Of a stretch of 64,000 nt of DNA, positions 45,770-54,408 are shown piece by piece. The DNA comes from Rhizobium sp. P32RR-XVIII (lineage in GTDB: Bacteria > Pseudomonadota > Alphaproteobacteria > Rhizobiales > Rhizobiaceae). A model generated the notes under the pieces. That model had not been told where the DNA came from. It was given only the letters and a program-made list of their open reading frames with translations, and did not search any database. The stretch is from positions 806,001 through 870,000 of the forward strand of contig NZ_JABAIH010000002.1 of the NCBI RefSeq assembly GCF_012641395.1, read 5' to 3'. Positions within the stretch are counted from its first letter, which is position 1, and the number at the start of each line of letters is the position of its first letter. The translations under genes and the position numbers were made by a program.

Positions 45770-46372
45770 TTACTTTGTTAATAGGAAACGTCGGAATGTC
45801 GACAAGACAATGTTTCTGATGGACGAGTTCACCGGCTGATTTGAGTTCTTCGGGGACTTCAGCCTGACAGTCGCGTACCGGAAGCGCTGGCCGTCAGGAT
45901 CATGTTCGGCTACCTGTTCAAGATACGAGTTCACGCCCTCGATATCATCAGCCGGGATCGCACCTTCACCAATTGACTCGCATGCTGGATCAAGCAGCGG
46001 AACAACCAACTCCCAGAGTGGCAAGAGATCGTGCCTGCCAAGTGCTTTCTCCTCGTTATCGGCAATCGGACGATCCAGCAGCATCGCAGTGGTCCTGAAG
46101 ATATCCTTCAGGACAAGCTCGATGTGGTGCCTGTAGAGATAGAGGATCGGATACACGAGCGAGTCCTGGTCCGAATGCGACTCGCAGACTTGTAGCGCTA
46201 GGCGACCGGCCGCCATCCGGAACCCTTTCTTGTAAGGGTAGTTGACGTCGTACCAGTACGAGATGCAGGCGTTAGTCCCCGCATCGGCCGCTCTAAACAG
46301 GACATGATCTTTGCGAGGGGGCGGCGACTGTCCAAAAATTGACTTCTGTTCTTCCACGACTCGTCCCTCCAA
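45770..46372 (-). CDS. Hypothetical protein, accessory islet
   Basis: 200 aa, soluble and mostly helical. Recognisable blocks are YPYKKGFRMAAGRLALQVCE, YPILYLYRHHIELVLKDIF and LGRHDLLPLWELVVPLL. Such a R-H-x-x-E-L helix with a later H-D-L-x-x-L-W block recurs in uncharacterised proteins of accessory regions and resembles HEPN-like helical bundles, but no R-x4-H motif is evident. Its stop is 9 bp from the start of the broken DUF2971 gene, so the two were a pair. It lies between the cyclase and the 3' end of tRNA-Pro, a usual landing spot for islands. Confidence 0.65.
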   Translation of the reverse strand: MEGRVVEEQKSIFGQSPPPRKDHVLFRAADAGTNACISYWYDVNYPYKKGFRMAAGRLALQVCESHSDQDSLVYPILYLYRHHIELVLKDIFRTTAMLLDRPIADNEEKALGRHDLLPLWELVVPLLDPACESIGEGAIPADDIEGVNSYLEQVAEHDPDGQRFRYATVRLKSPKNSNQPVNSSIRNIVLSTFRRFLLTK

Positions 46373-46570
46373 CTCTGCCGGTGGAAGTTGTATCTCGCGT
46401 TTTCTGGGCAGACTAGCGTCCTGTATTCAACGAGACAGGCGGCTTCGGAGGGCTATTTCAATTCCGCAACGCCACCGAATCAAGGTGGCGGCAAACCGTA
46501 TCGGTGGCGGTAAGCTTTTCAGGGAATATTAGCGGGTCTAAAATTCACCAGCAAACTCTGGGCTTGTCGG

Positions 46571-46647
<77 letters not shown>

Positions 46648-46834
46648 TGAGAGGGGCCAATACACGCTTCATACCGGCGCCGCAATATCAAAAACGCGTT
46701 TGCCCCATCCTTCGGCGCTGCTTTGCCGTTCAGGATAGTGTCAGGAAGCCTCACCATAGTCGCGCGGTTTTGAGTCAGGCGGCAACGCGGTGCCAGCCGC
46801 TCTGCGCTGGTGCACACGGAGCAAACCAATCGGC

Positions 46835-48484
46835 ATGGCAACGGAAAAGCAGAAGGCGTGGGTGCGCCCCCAAATCGGCAGCATCACGCTCGCAGTCATC
46901 GTATCGCTCTATATCCTCATCGTCGCCAATTACACGTTCTGGAGCCGGGCATTCGTCTATTTCGACGGCCATCGGCTGGCCTTCGCCGGCTTCGTGGCGG
47001 GCATGATCGCGCTGACGATCGCGATCGCCGTGAGCGTCTCCATGAAATACCTCATCAAGCCGGCGTTGATCTTCCTTGTGCTTGCCGCAGTCGCCGCGGC
47101 CTGGTTCACCGACCGCTTCGGCGTCATCATCGACCGCGAGATGCTTCGCAACGCAGCCGTTACGACGCAATCGGAAGCGCAGCATCTGATCACCGCGAAG
47201 TTCGTTCTCCACATGCTGCTCGCGGGCGTTCTACCCTCCCTGGCGATTGCCGCCGTGCGTGTCGTCCACCGGCCCTTTTGGAGCAAGTTTCTGCATAATA
47301 CGGCGGTGGTGCTGCCTTGCATCGGCGTCGTCGCGGTAACCGGCATGGGGTTTTACTCCACCTACGCCGCCGTCGGGCGCATCCATCGTGACCTGATGAT
47401 GACGATCAATCCGCATTTCCCGATCGGCAGCGCCATCTATTTTGCCGCCACCTATGGAGACAATCTCAATGTCGTGCGCCAGCCGATCGGCACGGATGCG
47501 CGCCAGATACCGGCGGCAGCGCCCGGCAAACCCCGCGTGCTGATCATCGTTGCGGGCGAAACGGCAAGAGGGCAGGAGTTCTCGCTCGGCGGTTACGGCC
47601 GCGACACCAACCCGGAGATGAAAGCGCGCAACGTCACGTTCTTCCCCGATGTCACGAGCTGCGGCACGGAGACCGCCGTTTCCATCCCCTGCATGTTTTC
47701 CGTCTATCCGCGGACGCAGTACAGCCACCGGAAGGGCCTGGCGACCGATAATCTGACCGATGTGCTCGGCCACGCCAAGATCGATGTCGAATGGTGGGAC
47801 AACGACACCGGGACTTACGGTGTCGCGGACCGCATCAAATACAAGTATCTGCCGAATACCCGCGATCCGCGGTTCTGCAAGGACGGCGAATGCCTGGACA
47901 CCATCCTGCTCGACAAGCTCGATGACTGGCTCGCCAATGTGAAGGGCGACAGCGTGCTCGTTCTTCACCAGCTCGGCAGCCACGGCCCGGCCTACTATCA
48001 GCGCTATCCCGATGATAGCAGGCGCTTTACGCCCGACTGCCGCGTTGCCGATTTCGCAAACTGCAAACCGGAAGAGGTGACGAACGCCTACGACAACACG
48101 ATCGTCATGACCGACCACGTGGTCGCCTCCGTCATCGACAAGCTGAAGGCGCATCAGGACAAGCTTGCCGGTTCGATGCTCTATCTCTCGGATCACGGCG
48201 AATCGCTCGGCGAGAACGGGATCTATCTGCATGGCGCGCCGTATTTCATCGCCCCAAGGCAGCAGACCCATGTGCCGATGGCGCTCTGGCTTTCGGATGC
48301 TTTCGCCAGCGAAACCCGCTTGGATAGGGCCTGCATCGCGGCGCAGGCAGAGCGGCCGGCCTCGCACGACAACTTCTTCCATAGCGTGCTCGGGCTGATG
48401 CAGGTGGAGACGAGCGTTCGCAACGCCTCGCTCGACATTATTTCACCTTGCCGCAAGCCCGCCGACAAGCTCGCGTCCAATTAG
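46835..48484 (+). CDS. Phosphoethanolamine transferase (EptA-like)
   Basis: 549 aa from the ATG at 46835. Five N-terminal membrane helices (residues ~10-160) precede a periplasmic alkaline-phosphatase-fold domain. Active-site block: IIVAGETARGQEFSLGGYG, with Thr as phosphoenzyme nucleophile and Glu as metal ligand. Further blocks are SCGTETAVSIPCMFS, HQLGSHGPAYYQRYP and LYLSDHGESLGENGIYLHG (metal Asp-His). Such enzymes move phosphoethanolamine from PE to lipid A or other envelope glycans and give polymyxin resistance. Six or more Cys in the periplasmic domain likely form disulfides. Monocistronic. Confidence 0.92.
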   Translation: MATEKQKAWVRPQIGSITLAVIVSLYILIVANYTFWSRAFVYFDGHRLAFAGFVAGMIALTIAIAVSVSMKYLIKPALIFLVLAAVAAAWFTDRFGVIIDREMLRNAAVTTQSEAQHLITAKFVLHMLLAGVLPSLAIAAVRVVHRPFWSKFLHNTAVVLPCIGVVAVTGMGFYSTYAAVGRIHRDLMMTINPHFPIGSAIYFAATYGDNLNVVRQPIGTDARQIPAAAPGKPRVLIIVAGETARGQEFSLGGYGRDTNPEMKARNVTFFPDVTSCGTETAVSIPCMFSVYPRTQYSHRKGLATDNLTDVLGHAKIDVEWWDNDTGTYGVADRIKYKYLPNTRDPRFCKDGECLDTILLDKLDDWLANVKGDSVLVLHQLGSHGPAYYQRYPDDSRRFTPDCRVADFANCKPEEVTNAYDNTIVMTDHVVASVIDKLKAHQDKLAGSMLYLSDHGESLGENGIYLHGAPYFIAPRQQTHVPMALWLSDAFASETRLDRACIAAQAERPASHDNFFHSVLGLMQVETSVRNASLDIISPCRKPADKLASN

Positions 48485-48651
48485 TCTGCGGCAGTTCGGT
48501 GCGCTTCGGCTTTTTTCTTGAAATCCGGCGGATTCGCGGATAGGCAAAATTCATCTCTTTGCGCTATATGGATCGCAAGGAACCGCTCCAGAACGGGGTG
48601 GAGGTTTGAAATATTCAGCGGGCAGGGCCCGCGTAGCCGGAGGCGCGCAGC

Positions 48652-48957
48652 ATGTCTGCCAAGATCTATCGTCCAGCCAAGACCGCCATGCAGTCCGGCA
48701 AGGCCAAGACGCATCTCTGGGTGCTGGAGTTCGATCAGGAGCAGCCGCGCAAGATTGATCCGATGATGGGCTATACGTCCTCCGGCGACACGCGCCAGCA
48801 GCTGAAGTTGACCTTCGAATCGCAGGAACTGGCCGAAGCTTATGCAAAGCGCAACGGCATCGAATACCGCGTGATCGCGCCGAAGGATCCGGCCCGCCAG
48901 GTGGTCGCCTATCCGGATAATTTCCGCTATACCCGCACTCAACCGTGGACACACTGA
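48652..48957 (+). CDS. ETC complex I subunit (NDUFS4/AQDQ-like accessory subunit)
   Basis: 101 aa. Family features: MSAKIYRPAKTAMQSGKAKT, then HLWVLEFDQEQPRKIDPMMG (the W-x-L-E-F motif), GYTSSGDTRQQLKLTFESQE and YADNFRYTR-like end (YPDNFRYTRTQPW). It is the alphaproteobacterial homologue of the mitochondrial 18-kDa accessory subunit, which stabilises the NADH-binding arm of complex I at the inner membrane. It is encoded away from the nuo operon, as usual. It lies next to tRNA-Arg. Confidence 0.93.
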   Translation: MSAKIYRPAKTAMQSGKAKTHLWVLEFDQEQPRKIDPMMGYTSSGDTRQQLKLTFESQELAEAYAKRNGIEYRVIAPKDPARQVVAYPDNFRYTRTQPWTH

Positions 48958-49002
48958 ACGTTCAGACATGCCGCGTTGCTGCCCTGCGTCGCAGCGCCGG
49001 AC

Positions 49003-49079
<77 letters not shown>

Positions 49080-49139
49080 AACCATATCCCAAGTTATTGA
49101 TTCATTGTAGGTGCGACCGGGCAGGGCCAAAGGTGCGAC

Positions 49140-50168
49140 CTACATCCTGTTCGCCAGACGTTCCGACGCACTCTTCGCGAGCTTTTTTTTGTCTGCTTCT
49201 TTGGTGTAGATTTCAGCCATCGCCAGACGCGACCAGCCGAACATTGCCATCAGCTCATGAGCCGTTGCACCTTCGTCCGCGGCTATCGTCGCTCCCGCCT
49301 TGCGCAGCCCGTGCGCTCTGCATTCGTCCGGCAGCCCGGCTGCCTTGCACTGCTTGGCGAACCAATTCCCAAACGATGCTCCTGAACTGAATGGCTTCCC
49401 GCGCTCTGTCGTGAGGAATGCCAAATCACCTGTCGGCGTGGCCTCCATCGAATCCATGAGCTGCTTGAAGACCGGCAGGTAAACCCACTGCCCTGTCTTC
49501 TCGGTTTTCAGGGATATCACGCCGTCTTTAAGGTGCTGCCTGCCGACGACCACAGCGTCACCACGGCGCAATCCCAGGAAGAGCAGGATATCGATCGCCA
49601 GCCGTGACTTGGTCCCGAGCTTGTGATGAGCGCGGTACTTTTCGACCTGCTCAACGGTCCATGTGTGGAAGCCGTCCGATTTAACGTTGACCTTGCTTAC
49701 GCCAGTCACCGGGTTGATTTCGACGTGTTCGGCCTCGATTGCCCACTTGAACAGGTGGCTCATTGTCTTCAGGAAGTTGTTCGCGGCATTTGGGGTGGCG
49801 GCGCGCTTGTCGATCCCGGCCTTGATATCGGCCTTCGTCATGCGGCCGAATGGCAGGTCGCCGTTCTTTTCCAGAACCTGCTTCAGGATATTGTCCCGCG
49901 CTCGTCGCGTTCCCTGTGCCAGCTCGGCAAAGGCTGCGCTGCGCTTGTATTGATCAACCAGCCACTTTAGAGAGCCGGTACGAGACTTTGGTGCCTCGAC
50001 CGTCGGGATAGATCCCGTCAGCGCCTTTTCATAGGCCGAGTTGAACTCGTCGCTGCCATATTCCCCCTTCAGCCGGACGCGCTTTCCCTTCCGCTTGAAA
50101 TACCAAACAAGCTTTCCGTGGCGGGTCGTTTCATGGGACAAGAATGGCTTGCGCGGCATGTCCTCCAT
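49140..50168 (-). CDS. int: Prophage tyrosine integrase
   Basis: 342 aa from the ATG at 50168, which overlaps the preceding stop (TGATG); an ATG at 50159 is possible. N-terminal SAM-like core-binding domain (residues ~65-150), then the catalytic domain: Arg I in LFLGLRRGDAV (about 201), box II HGLR (H286, R289), W312 in FGWSRLAM replacing the second His as in many phage integrases, and nucleophile Y321 in MAEIYTKEA. It integrates and, with an excisionase, excises the phage at tRNA-Arg. It is the last gene of the leftward operon. Confidence 0.95.
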   Translation of the reverse strand: MEDMPRKPFLSHETTRHGKLVWYFKRKGKRVRLKGEYGSDEFNSAYEKALTGSIPTVEAPKSRTGSLKWLVDQYKRSAAFAELAQGTRRARDNILKQVLEKNGDLPFGRMTKADIKAGIDKRAATPNAANNFLKTMSHLFKWAIEAEHVEINPVTGVSKVNVKSDGFHTWTVEQVEKYRAHHKLGTKSRLAIDILLFLGLRRGDAVVVGRQHLKDGVISLKTEKTGQWVYLPVFKQLMDSMEATPTGDLAFLTTERGKPFSSGASFGNWFAKQCKAAGLPDECRAHGLRKAGATIAADEGATAHELMAMFGWSRLAMAEIYTKEADKKKLAKSASERLANRM

Positions 50169-50344
50169 CAGAGGTCAAATCCTCGGAATTTTTCAACGTC
50201 CTTGCCGCTGTGATTATCGGGGATATCGGGGGAAACCCTAATGATTTTCCCGTCGACTACGATCTCAACACGCACGCCATCGCGCTTGGCGATCTTTGCC
50301 ATGCGGTGCAAATCCGATTCTTTGATGAGGGCAGATGCCGTCAT
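50168..50344 (-). CDS. Small prophage protein upstream of integrase
   Basis: 58 aa: MTASALIKESDLHRMAKIAK begins it and RVEIVVDGKIIRVSPDIP follows. Both ends overlap neighbours (ATGA with the gene before, TGATG with int), which supports translation. The pattern of an N-terminal helix and a short beta hairpin is common in tiny phage proteins encoded next to integrases; an excisionase role is possible by position only. Confidence 0.7.
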   Translation of the reverse strand: MTASALIKESDLHRMAKIAKRDGVRVEIVVDGKIIRVSPDIPDNHSGKDVEKFRGFDL

Positions 50345-50562
50345 TCCTCACCTCCCTTGATCTCTGGGGGTGGTGGGTAGTCGGGTTCTTCGAAGGGAAC
50401 GCCGAAATCGTCGTCGTAGGTCGGGTCTATCAACCCTTCACCTTCGCACTCCCAGCAGGTGTCTTCGTCCTGGCCGCAGATGCAATCACCGGGCCAGCAG
50501 TCGCAGCGAAAGTAACCGAGCCCGCCACAAGCTGGGCATTTAGTGAGCCTGTCAGCCATCAT
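50341..50562 (-). CDS. Cys-rich zinc-finger-like small protein
   Basis: 73 aa. Eight Cys: CPACGGLGYFRCDC then CICGQDEDTCWECEGEG, with the CxxCxGxG-like spacing of DnaJ-type zinc fingers. The C-terminus is acidic and Pro-rich. Overlaps both neighbours by 4 bp. Function unknown; probably a small zinc protein of the phage early operon. Confidence 0.75.
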   Translation of the reverse strand: MMADRLTKCPACGGLGYFRCDCWPGDCICGQDEDTCWECEGEGLIDPTYDDDFGVPFEEPDYPPPPEIKGGEE

Positions 50563-50939
50563 CTCCCGCCCTCCGTTGCAGGGGCGCCCTTCTTATCGGT
50601 GAGGGCGGCAAGGGAAGCCTCGGTGCGGGTCATATCTGCGAACATGAGCGCTATGCGCTCGTGGATTTCAGCGACCGGCGTGTTTTGCGCGACGAAGGGA
50701 CGATCTAGCCACGAGGCAGCAACGAGCAAATCGTTTACCGCCTTCACCAAGCCATCTCGTTCAGCCCGCAATGCCTCCACCTCCGCCACCAGGGCGGCGT
50801 TATCGGAGGAGAAGGCGGCAATGTCCTTCTTCGCGTCCTGCACGAAATGCATCATCTGCGCTTTGGAGCCGCTGGCGATGGCGTTGGCATCGCATCCAGC
50901 CCATTGCTCGACCGAGCGCTCAAGTTTGATAGAGGTCAT
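50559..50939 (-). CDS. Hypothetical coiled-coil phage protein
   Basis: 126 aa. The central part (AAFSSDNAALVAEVEALRAE) is a clear coiled coil. No other motif is seen. Overlaps the genes on both sides by 4 bp, so it is translated as part of the leftward operon. Confidence 0.7.
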   Translation of the reverse strand: MTSIKLERSVEQWAGCDANAIASGSKAQMMHFVQDAKKDIAAFSSDNAALVAEVEALRAERDGLVKAVNDLLVAASWLDRPFVAQNTPVAEIHERIALMFADMTRTEASLAALTDKKGAPATEGGR

Positions 50940-51385
50940 GGCTTTTGCTCCGGAGCCGGAAGGAGGCCTTGCGAGGTGATGCGCTGATGGACGGTTTCGC
51001 CGGTCGGCAAGAGGATCTGACCGAGGAACGCTGCTTCGAACGACAGGATGCCTGTCTCGATTGCCGTGAGCTGCCCCTTGATCCAGTCGCGCAAAATTGA
51101 CCAGACGGCGACCTGACCCTTCTCAAGGGCGCGGCGCTCGTGCTCGACCTTCGTCATGCGCATGCGCGACGAATAAGGGTTCTGACGCAACCAAGCCGCC
51201 GCGTATCCCTTGGCGCTCGCTTCGATCTGCACCATGCGACCGCGGTATTCGAACTGGATGATGACCTTGCCGGCCTCGAAATCCTCCATCGGGGCAAATT
51301 TCGAGCAGCCGAACGCCTGGATGGTCTTGCGAATATCGTCCATGGCAGAGCGGCCGGACGTGCTATTTGCATACGGGAGGCTCAT
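50936..51385 (-). CDS. Hypothetical phage protein
   Basis: 149 aa from the ATG at 51385, with GGAGGGG upstream and overlapping the HNH stop. Blocks are MDDIRKTIQAFGCSKFAPME, VIIQFEYRGRMVQIEASAKG (a five-stranded-looking start), and AVWSILRDWIKGQLTAIETG. This is a frequent conserved protein in alphaproteobacterial phages without known role; it may bind nucleic acid. Confidence 0.75.
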   Translation of the reverse strand: MSLPYANSTSGRSAMDDIRKTIQAFGCSKFAPMEDFEAGKVIIQFEYRGRMVQIEASAKGYAAAWLRQNPYSSRMRMTKVEHERRALEKGQVAVWSILRDWIKGQLTAIETGILSFEAAFLGQILLPTGETVHQRITSQGLLPAPEQKP

Positions 51386-51813
51386 CTCCGCCCCTCCTGA
51401 GGGTCTATGGTGCGGTAAAGCTGGCGCGGTGGCAAGGAAGGCTTGGGCTGGCGTTTGGCCGATTTCTCGGTCGCCGGGAAACCTGGGGAGCGGATGGGCT
51501 GCTTCTGCGCCTTGATCCCATTGGCCTTGTTGTATTGGCGCTTGGCCCTGGCGATCTGGGAAACGTCCTTGTTCGTTTTCCCGTCGGCGCCGCGGTGGCA
51601 GCATTCCTTACCGAGCAGTTGGCCTTCGGCAATCGTGATCTTGGCCTTCCTGTCGGCTTCAGGGCGCAGCGCCTCAGGGATGATGTGATCGATCTCCCAC
51701 GCGCCTTTCTTCAGGAACATGCCGCAACGCTCGCAGGCGACCATTCCCTCCGCGTTGCGAGCGCGCTCGACGATCTGCTCTTTCTGGTTTCGGGTGAACT
51801 CACGGCGAGCCAT
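51382..51813 (-). CDS. HNH endonuclease
   Basis: 143 aa. The zinc-binding and active core is ACERCGMFLKKGAWEIDHII with PEAL (CxxC, then the D-H of the HNH motif), and LLGKECCHRGADGKTNKDVSQ (third Cys, Asn, His-like). A basic tail follows. In phages, small HNH enzymes work in DNA packaging or as homing nucleases; here it lies in the early left operon, so a packaging role is less likely. Confidence 0.85.
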   Translation of the reverse strand: MARREFTRNQKEQIVERARNAEGMVACERCGMFLKKGAWEIDHIIPEALRPEADRKAKITIAEGQLLGKECCHRGADGKTNKDVSQIARAKRQYNKANGIKAQKQPIRSPGFPATEKSAKRQPKPSLPPRQLYRTIDPQEGRR

Positions 51814-51901
51814 CAGACGCCTCCCGCTTCACGCGTTCGGTCTCGGCTTGCAGCTTCGCCATCCAGCGGACGAGGGCGATAAGGCGTTCACGTTCGCTCA
51901 T
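51800..51901 (-). CDS. Possible 33-aa overlapped ORF
   Basis: ATG at 51901 overlaps the stop of the DUF5131 gene (ATGA), and its TGA at 51800 lies 14 bp inside the HNH gene. Product: MSERERLIALVRWMAKLQAE followed by a basic tail. The tight coupling on both sides favours a real tiny gene, but there is no homology evidence. Confidence 0.5.
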   Translation of the reverse strand: MSERERLIALVRWMAKLQAETERVKREASDGSP

Positions 51902-52872
51902 GCGCGCCTCACTTCCGGAAATGCGTCATGCGTCACGCCATCGATCATCCGGCCGGTGTGCTTCTTCCCGACTTTTTGCATCGGCCAGCCGGTATCGACA
52001 CGCTCGCCTGCTTCGTTGATCCTGCAGAATCCCGGTAGATCGGTCGGCCAATCGCCATCATTGGCTTGAAGTGGCGCCCACTCGCCGTTCTGCTTGTGGT
52101 GATAGGCAAGGCCGTGCGCAAGCGCCTGATCGCGAATGCCGCGGAACCAGGCTGGATGCGTCGGCCGCGCCTTGTGGGTGCCCTGATCTGTTTCTCCGCC
52201 GGTGATCCACCAGCCGACCGCCGTAAGCTTCGGCCATCCATCCGCGCCGATCTTGATGCCGCTCTCGTAACGCTCGCCAACAGCAAGGCGCTGCGGGAGG
52301 GGATCACCGGTCATCCAAGGCGACAAATCACCGAGATCACCAATCAAGGGCTCGCAGCTGGCAAAGAGGAAGAGCGGCCGCAATCCGGATGCTACGATGA
52401 GGTGTGGCAGGTTCTTCTTTGCCCGCTCTCGGTCCTCGATCGTCGTGCCGAATGCAATGTTGCTCGGCATGAAGCCGATTTCCTTGACCATCTTGACGAT
52501 GTTCTGCGGACGCTTGGTCAGCAGCAGCCAGATGAGATTGGGCGTCTTCTTGATCAGCTCGAACAGATCGGCGCGCCATTCGGTCGGAACCTCGTTGTCG
52601 AAGACGTCGGCCAAGCTCGAGCAGAAGACGAACGGGCGCTTGCCTTCCTTGGCTGCCTTCCGATCCCATGAGAGGGGCTTGCGCCGATTTGCTTCGGAGG
52701 TGAGGGAGCGCGTACCGCTCCCCTTGCCAGGCCCGCCCCATTCGACGCGGCCCATGCGAGTTTCCATAAGGTGTGCAGCATAGCAACCGTCGCACGCGGG
52801 AGAGATGCGGGTACAGCCAATCCAGTGGTTGTGCGTGTGGTCGGCCCAGGAGATGAGGGTTTCGTCAGCCAT
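51898..52872 (-). CDS. DUF5131 / phage Gp37-Gp68 family (three-Cys-motif) protein
   Basis: 324 aa. The N-terminus WADHTHNHWIGCTRISPACD with GCYA has the family's C-x6-C-x2-C pattern, like a radical-SAM-type metal site. Further blocks are FVFCSSLADVFDNEVP, LIWLLLTKRPQNIVKMV, FGTTIEDRERA and WWITGGETDQG. The structure resembles a TIM-barrel radical-SAM-like protein of unknown activity. In many genomes it pairs with a partner protein called TcmP, which I do not see in this window. Overlaps neighbours on both sides. Confidence 0.87.
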   Translation of the reverse strand: MADETLISWADHTHNHWIGCTRISPACDGCYAAHLMETRMGRVEWGGPGKGSGTRSLTSEANRRKPLSWDRKAAKEGKRPFVFCSSLADVFDNEVPTEWRADLFELIKKTPNLIWLLLTKRPQNIVKMVKEIGFMPSNIAFGTTIEDRERAKKNLPHLIVASGLRPLFLFASCEPLIGDLGDLSPWMTGDPLPQRLAVGERYESGIKIGADGWPKLTAVGWWITGGETDQGTHKARPTHPAWFRGIRDQALAHGLAYHHKQNGEWAPLQANDGDWPTDLPGFCRINEAGERVDTGWPMQKVGKKHTGRMIDGVTHDAFPEVRRA

Positions 52873-53098
52873 TGGACGCCTCCATGAGGGGCGTTACCCG
52901 GTCGAGAAGATAACATCCGGAAATGCCATCCAGCCAAATCACAGCCGAGTGGCCCGACAGGACTTCGGCCGTGGACCGGGTGACCGTTACCTTGCCTTCG
53001 CCATTGTCACGGCGAACCGTGACTTTCTGGCCAACAGGGTATTTGGCGTTGAAGGCGTCGCACTGAGCCTGCAGCTTCGCGGTATTGGGGCGATTCAT
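52865..53098 (-). CDS. Small beta-rich phage protein
   Basis: 77 aa. VGQKVTVRRDNGEGKVTVTR, SGHSAVIWLDGISGCYLLDR: a small beta-barrel-like domain, perhaps a KOW/SH3-type fold. It overlaps the DUF5131 gene by 8 bp and the preceding gene by 4 bp. No function known. Confidence 0.7.
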   Translation of the reverse strand: MNRPNTAKLQAQCDAFNAKYPVGQKVTVRRDNGEGKVTVTRSTAEVLSGHSAVIWLDGISGCYLLDRVTPLMEASNG

Positions 53099-54405
53099 GC
53101 TTCACCGCCGATCTCTACCGGCTCGCAGCCGAGCACTTCCGAGAAATATTCGATCGCCATATCCAGCGTCGTCTTCCCGTTCGCAATCGACCGCATGGAC
53201 ATGCTGATCGTTCGTGCCTTCTCCTGGCCGTCTTCCGAAAGCTTCTTCAGCTCGTCGCCTGCCCATTGCTTTTCGACTTCCTTGAGAGCAGCCGGCGAGA
53301 TGTTCGTATCCGCCGCCATGGGCAGAACATCGCGCGCATACCGGATCAGGATATCGCGCTCGGTGTCGCCGGCTGCTTCGGAATTGGTGGAGGGAGACGA
53401 CGGGGGATCGGACCGCTCGCCTCCCTCAGCAGACGCGGAGGACGGGGCGTCTGCGGCTTCCGGCGAGAGCGGCACGCCGGATTCGGTGTTGGTGTCCTTG
53501 TCGACGAGTTCGGCGTCTGCAGCCGCTTCGGTCTTGGCCCGGTTCTCGGTAGCAGGCGCCATTTCGTCGCTGCCAGCGGCCTCCTGTGGCTTGATCGGCT
53601 CGTCGGAAAGAGGGTCGGCAACCTTCTCGTGTTGGGATGCAGCCTTGACCGTTCCGAAGAACATTTCCTCAACGGTCGCTTCGCCGTTCTTCAGGGCAGA
53701 ATACATGCCGCGTAGCGTGCCGATATCGTCGACATTGACGTCCTCGATACCTTCCCGGCCAAGTGCGCTGAATATCTGCTCCGGCTTCACTCCGAACGCA
53801 GCGAGAGCCTTCAACGCCTTTTCGCGGTTTTCGGAGAGTGTTGTAACGTCGCCGGTGATGGTTGCCTGGACTGTTTCATAGGCTCGACGCCACAAAGGTT
53901 TCGGAACGCCGGCCAGGATTGCGTTACGCATCGCGATCGAGCAGGCCGCATTGCCTGTGACAATGATCATGTCATCTTTGAAGAGCTTACCGTGCTTGTC
54001 GCTGATCCGACGACGGACGCGCGCCGTGGTCGACGAGTTCGTTTCAAGATCATGGAAAACGCCCTCGGCTTCGACAAACATCTCGACCCGGTCGACGTCC
54101 ACGACCCGAGCACCCGCCCGGCAGTTGCCGAACGACTGCTTCAGGATCTCGGCAAAGCGGATCGATGGACCCTTGATGGGTTTTCCACCGCGAGGAAGGG
54201 CGTACATGCATTCCTCGGCGCTCTCCTCGTCCAAGGTCGCCATGCTCATGATTGCGTTCTGGACGCGCTTCATGGAACGCGGATAGGCACGCGCCGTGGT
54301 GATGAGCTGATCGATCTCGGCTTTCTGAAGCTGGACAGCAACAGACGATGAAATGCCGATGCTCTCGATGATTTCGCCGTCCTGAGTGATGATTTCGTGA
54401 TCCAT
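53095..54405 (-). CDS. Candidate phage single-strand annealing protein
   Basis: 436 aa. The N-terminal ~200 residues are well ordered: TTARAYPRSMKRVQNAIMSM, ECMYALPRGGKPIKGPSIRF, ARVRRRISDKHGKLFKDDMI, IAMRNAILAGVPKPLWRRAY. A low-complexity acidic linker (about 255-345) and a small helical C-terminal part follow. It lies directly after a PD-(D/E)XK exonuclease gene, the place of RecT or Beta in phage recombination pairs. Its sequence is not plainly RecT, Erf, Sak or Beta, so I call it an annealing protein by context and general layout only. An alternative is a DNA-binding replication protein. Confidence 0.65.
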   Translation of the reverse strand: MDHEIITQDGEIIESIGISSSVAVQLQKAEIDQLITTARAYPRSMKRVQNAIMSMATLDEESAEECMYALPRGGKPIKGPSIRFAEILKQSFGNCRAGARVVDVDRVEMFVEAEGVFHDLETNSSTTARVRRRISDKHGKLFKDDMIIVTGNAACSIAMRNAILAGVPKPLWRRAYETVQATITGDVTTLSENREKALKALAAFGVKPEQIFSALGREGIEDVNVDDIGTLRGMYSALKNGEATVEEMFFGTVKAASQHEKVADPLSDEPIKPQEAAGSDEMAPATENRAKTEAAADAELVDKDTNTESGVPLSPEAADAPSSASAEGGERSDPPSSPSTNSEAAGDTERDILIRYARDVLPMAADTNISPAALKEVEKQWAGDELKKLSEDGQEKARTISMSMRSIANGKTTLDMAIEYFSEVLGCEPVEIGGEA

Positions 54406-54408
54406 GGA

